DNA from: Agaricus subrufescens
Taxonomy: Eukaryota; Basidiomycota; Agaricomycetes; Agaricales; Agaricaceae
Assembly (NCBI GenBank): GCA_029945375.1
Contig: CM057060.1
Location: 1,116,001 to 1,180,000, forward strand
Length of the DNA: 64,000 bases
Direction: 5' to 3'
Shown: one piece after another, positions 56,625 to 64,000 of the stretch
Numbering within the stretch: the stretch's first letter is position 1
How the letters are laid out: each line of letters starts with the position of its first letter
Notes under the pieces: model-generated
Seen by the model: only the letters and a program-made list of their open reading frames with translations
The model's database searches: none
Told to the model about the DNA's origin: nothing
Position numbers and translations under genes: made by a program

Positions 56625-57904
56625 ATGGAAACACAAAGAATGATATTTGCTCTCGACTATTTTCAACATTATTCCCCTCGTGCCCCTCCTTTCACCGTCC
56701 CCCCTCATCTACCACATAACTTCGACTCGCTCCCCATGCAGACGTCGCACTTTTCTCTGGACAGGCCCTCTTCAGCGCAAGAGGGCTACTTTCGCACCTC
56801 ACCACCTTCCACTCGCCAGAGGACAGCTCAAGCGTGTGATAAATGTCGCGAACGGAAAACAAAGGTATGCCTCCTTTTCCAAGTGCATCCCCGTCCCTTT
56901 TTTCGATCCCTTTGCCCAGTGCTCCGGTGAAAAGCCCGTTTGTCAACGGTGTGCCAATAGAGGGCTTGTATGCGAGTATACATGTCGAGCGCCTCGTATG
57001 CGCGGATTTTCAACCTCTCGATTAATGTCCGCCTCAACACCACCGATGAGTGCAGGGGACGACAAGCGGAGGGTTTCTCTACTACCTTTGCACACACATG
57101 ATTATTTTTCACGGCCGTATCCAGCCACCACTCCCACTCGATGCACAGACTATGTACCTAGTTTTGCAGTTTCGAAACATCCTAGTTCGTCGTCCCTGGA
57201 TCTCGGAGCTGAAACGGGGGCATATTCCGTCATGCACCATCCCTCATGGGTAGATCTCCAACTTCGGCCTCCTACGCTGCCGCCCCACGTTGGTGTACCA
57301 CACCAGTGGATGACAGCACCTCGGGACACCAAGATAGACTACGATCTATACCAGCCCTCTGAACATCTGCAGAAGAGGCATAATTCCCTGCCTACTGGCG
57401 TTTTACATCCTACTTCGAGTTTCTTATTCAAAGCTCAGGAGAACCCACGGTATAATAATAGTAGCGATCACCCATCGCCGTACGCCTTTCCTTTTCCTAT
57501 TAGGGGGTTCCTGGTGCTGACTGTTCGGGGGTTGCACCTGCAGATATCATTATGCAACGGGCCGCCCGGCCGGCTCCTCATTATCTCGGTCATCAGGTAG
57601 TAGCAGTCCTGGTTACCCTTCTGGCTCGGCGTTGAGCTCGTCCACTCCAACTCCACCTTTCTATTGTCAGGAGCCAACGGAAGACTTGGCTCCTCCAGAA
57701 AGTTACGGCGGACTCGTCATGGACGACTATCACCATGATACGGCAGGGGAAGGTATCTATGAAGACGATCACGTTGTGTCAACAAAACACTCTTACTGCA
57801 GCAAGGATGCAGAGGTTCAGGAGAATTGGTCGATGAGCGAAAACTCCGTTACAGACAGCAAACAGGTATCTAGCAACTCGCGTTCGTGTGGACTGTGGAT
57901 GTAG
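56625..57904 (+). CDS. Zn2Cys6 fungal transcription factor, 3' exon structure unresolved
   Basis: DNA-binding regulator of the fungal binuclear zinc-cluster type. Exon 1 is 56625-56864; exon 2 starts at 56920. The cluster has Cys71, 74, 81, 88, 91 and 98 (Cx2Cx6Cx6Cx2Cx6C) in ACDKCRERKTKCSGEKPVCQ. The intron cuts between the second and third Cys, a common position. Downstream the protein is Ser/Pro/His-rich and shows no middle-homology domain. The exon 2 frame runs open to 57600, but the likely C-terminus (about 57665-57904, EPTEDLAPPESYGG to SRSCGLWM) lies in another frame. At least one intron between about 57380 and 57663 must therefore exist, and several GT/AG pairs would serve. A protein of roughly 370-410 residues is expected. 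Its targets are unknown. Confidence 0.8.
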
Positions 57905-58348
57905 ATCAAGATTTTTGTGGGCTAGACACTGAAACGACTGTTCTATTGTTGACCAATATTTCATGAGTATCATTACATTTATGTTCCTCGAGATCACACC
58001 CTTCCCAATTTGGCACCAGACTTGCACATGAAATCTGATAACTTGCCCGCCTCATTATCATGCTGGTCATTAGTCCTGGGTTATTTCTTATATACACAAA
58101 TAGGGTAATGAAAACTAGAAAAAAGAACGTTGCTACCGACGTCGAGAAAAGAATGTGGGAAAAAGAAAATGACTAACTACGAATTGCATAACGAAAGAGT
58201 TCACTACGGTGGGGCTACGATCCAGAATGCCCTAGGCCAGACGGGAGCAAAGGAAAGTCAGCCGGGCGATAAAAATAGAGGTTCAAGAAAAGCCGACTCA
58301 CCTGCGTAGTATAGAAAGAGGACCAGCTCATGGGGATATTTCGATGTG
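57905..58348. other. Convergent 3' region, no gene seen
   Basis: About 440 bases between the stops of the Zn2Cys6 factor and LIS1. Nothing recognisable. Confidence 0.55.
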
Positions 58349-60089
58349 TTAAGGAAGCCAGATCTTGATTGTCTGATCAACACTACCCGAAGCTACGACG
58401 TTGACCAACTTTTCTGGTTCTGCAGAAGCATCGCCCGCGGCCCCGTTCGCCTTGGCATCTTCAGTACCACCGCTCGAAGCGGTCTGCCGTCCCCATGCTA
58501 GTGTAGATATGAAATGATTATGGGCTTCGACAGTCTTAACGCAACGGCCCGTTGAAAGTTCCCAAACGCGGATAGTTTTGTCGTCGGCAGACGAAAGGAG
58601 GTATTTTCCTGAAGGATGGAAAGCCAGTGCTCGTACCCAATTGTCATGCCCCGGCTAGATTGAAGGGAATAAGTAAGCTTATTGAGTCATTTCACCACAG
58701 CACGGAGTTTGGCCCTACCAGATTTCTCAACAACTGCCCGGTTTGGGTATCCCAAAGCTTGATGGTCTTGTCACGGGCACCTGAGGCGACATACAAGCCA
58801 TGGCGTTTGTTCCGTTCAGTGTTCTTTTTAAAAAAGGGCATAGATTCAGTCAAGGAGCATTGCAGGACGATGAGAAATCAACTTCTTACTGGAAGCCCTG
58901 CGAGTTCGCGAATGGCGGCGTACGCCACAACAGGAGCAAAAATGACAACTTCGACATCGTTCTCATGCCCTCTCAAATCTGCTTTTTGTTCTCCTGTAAG
59001 CGGATCCCAGATCTTGACGGTCTTTCCATGAAGTAGGGTGTCGCCGATGAGTGGCCATAGAGGGGAGTTAGATAAGAGAAGCTTACTTGGTCCTTAGAGC
59101 AACTGGCAACGAGTTTACCATCAGAGGAAGGTGTGATGTACCGGACCCATTCCGAATGACCAGATATTGTCCGTACTTGATGACTACACGCACGTTAAAC
59201 TGATAGAGGGCGGGAAAGGGCTCATACTCACGTGGATGCAACATCGAATACGCGTATCGTCCTATCCCTACTGGCACTAATGATATACTGATCTCCGGGC
59301 ATAAAGCGCACGGAAGAGACGGAGTGTTCATGGCCAGGGAAAGTCTTCGTGTTCTTCCATTCATTCTGCGAATCCCATATCTTAACAAACAGGTCAGAAG
59401 AACAAGTGACTAAGAAAAAAAATGATCAGAGTTTGTTCATGGGACAGGGTTAAGAACATCAACTTGCCGAGTAGATGGCCTTTATGATCAAAATCAACGT
59501 CATTGACAGCTTTGGTATGACCCTTTAATGTTCTTTCGAACTCGCCGGTTTCCCAATCCCATATCTTGACCGTTGCATCTTCGCTAGCAGATGCCAATAC
59601 TGAATATTGTGGATGGAAAGCGACACGAGTGATGGGAGAGCGATGGCCCATAAGGACGTGGGCGGCTGGAGCACGAGGGACCCAGTCGGACTGAGAAGCT
59701 CGTTTAGCTGGTGCTGTCGATAACTCTTCCTGCAGTGCAGCATTGCGGTTTTCCAAATCCATGATCTATAAGCGGGAGCGAGGGGAAAAAAATAGTGAGC
59801 AACTGATGAACATAAAGGGTGCGCGTTGCCTGGAAGATACGAGCCTTCTTCTGCAATCGGATCACACTTGTCCATTTCTTCTCGAGCAAGCCTGTGTATT
59901 TAGCCTTTGGATCTGGAGTGTATTGTGTGCCAGCGTCGGCTTGAAATGCACTGAAGGCTGACATGTAGTTGTTGGCATAGAGGTAGTCAAGCATTGACTT
60001 GTGCCTGTGGCCTCGGGTTACCAGTCGCGAAAAGGAAGATGGGAGACGACGTACAAGTCCTGTCTCTGCCTGTCTGAGAGCAAGGACAT
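58349..60089 (-). CDS. PAC1: Nuclear distribution protein LIS1/Pac1 (NudF)
   Basis: Dynein regulator required for nuclear migration in hyphae. Eight exons: 60089-60055, 60004-59845, 59765-59468, 59409-59232, 59183-59087, 59021-58890, 58823-58719, 58654-58349; 436 residues. LisH motif near the N-terminus ([20 protein letters not shown]), coiled coil ([16 protein letters not shown]), then seven WD40 repeats, for example [55 protein letters not shown] and [20 protein letters not shown]. The intron at 59467-59410 starts GCAAGT (GC-AG) and restores [17 protein letters not shown]. The donor of intron 2 is either another GC (59844) or a GT at 59811, which would add 11 residues after RLQKK. Confidence 0.95.
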
Positions 60090-60193
60090 GGTTGCATGCA
60101 CGGTGGGGAAGTAGAATTAGCAGGGAGACTGACTTGTTGACGCCGATTTGAGTATCATATCACAAACTTCCATTTTCAGTCACATCATCAACA

Positions 60194-63803
<3,610 letters not shown>

Positions 63804-64000
63804 ACTCTTTACAACTTTAGAAGTGGTCTTTTGTGGTTCCCGCCGGTGTAGATTGCAACCGTCGAATAAAATGCTCATTATTCCCTAGTCAATAGTGCAA
63901 TCTCATAGATATCACATCCTCGCACTTGGCGATTTAACTTTAAAGAATGAGATATAATGAGATATATGCATTAATTCTTACATCTTTGTGCGGACATACG

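Overview
The window is nuclear DNA of a filamentous basidiomycete, most likely an Agaricomycete. Genes sit tightly on both strands and are cut by many introns of about 45-60 bases with GT...AG ends. The set includes a cellulose-binding GH6 cellobiohydrolase, a white-collar-2 photoreceptor partner, a DASH kinetochore subunit and a Zn2Cys6 regulator. The genus cannot be told from the sequence. I rebuilt 28 protein-coding genes by joining exons by hand. For all but three (the gene cut by the left edge, the Zn2Cys6 factor and the uncharacterised membrane protein) the joined exons keep one frame from start to stop and give a product of the length expected for its family. I saw no tRNA or rRNA gene, transposon, CRISPR array or organelle sequence.

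Layout, left to right (sign = strand). 0-10 kb: insulysin/Ste23 (-, cut by the edge), an uncharacterised 1127-residue membrane protein (-), indoleamine 2,3-dioxygenase (-). 10-20 kb: 3-hydroxyisobutyryl-CoA hydrolase (-) divergent from tubulin chaperone E (+), an SR splicing factor (-), cysteine desulfurase Nfs1 (-), cellobiohydrolase Cel6A (-). 20-30 kb: a NECAP endocytic protein (-) divergent from a CSN8-like protein (+), UBLCP1 phosphatase (+), a peroxisomal Nudix hydrolase (+), a secreted carboxylesterase (-). 30-45 kb: CWF19L1/Drn1 (+), a class I/II aminotransferase (-), arginase (+), a 2001-residue kinesin (+). 45-64 kb: a short-chain dehydrogenase (+), WC-2 (+), ARPC1 (+), a BTB-like protein (-), Dad3 (+), IPK1 (+), isovaleryl-CoA dehydrogenase (+), a Zn2Cys6 factor (+), LIS1/Pac1 (-), an F-box protein (-), ATP synthase beta (+).

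Functionally this is mostly housekeeping. Amino-acid catabolism is well represented (IDO for tryptophan, HIBCH for valine, IVD for leucine, arginase, an aminotransferase). So are the cytoskeleton and transport (TBCE, kinesin, ARPC1, Dad3, LIS1, NECAP). Mitochondria are served by Nfs1, HIBCH, IVD and Atp2. Plant-polymer use is limited to Cel6A and perhaps the esterase. I found no biosynthetic cluster or defence system.

The most distinctive signal is gene architecture. Very short internal exons occur (6 nt in NECAP, 8 and 13 nt in the aminotransferase, 10 nt twice in UBLCP1, 10 nt in arginase). There are non-canonical GC-AG introns (CSN8, LIS1 and IVD convincingly; HIBCH probably). Divergent gene pairs have only 49 and 74 bases between start codons. 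A purely ORF- or GT-AG-based annotation would break these genes. All exon boundaries are hand-inferred and need RNA-seq confirmation.
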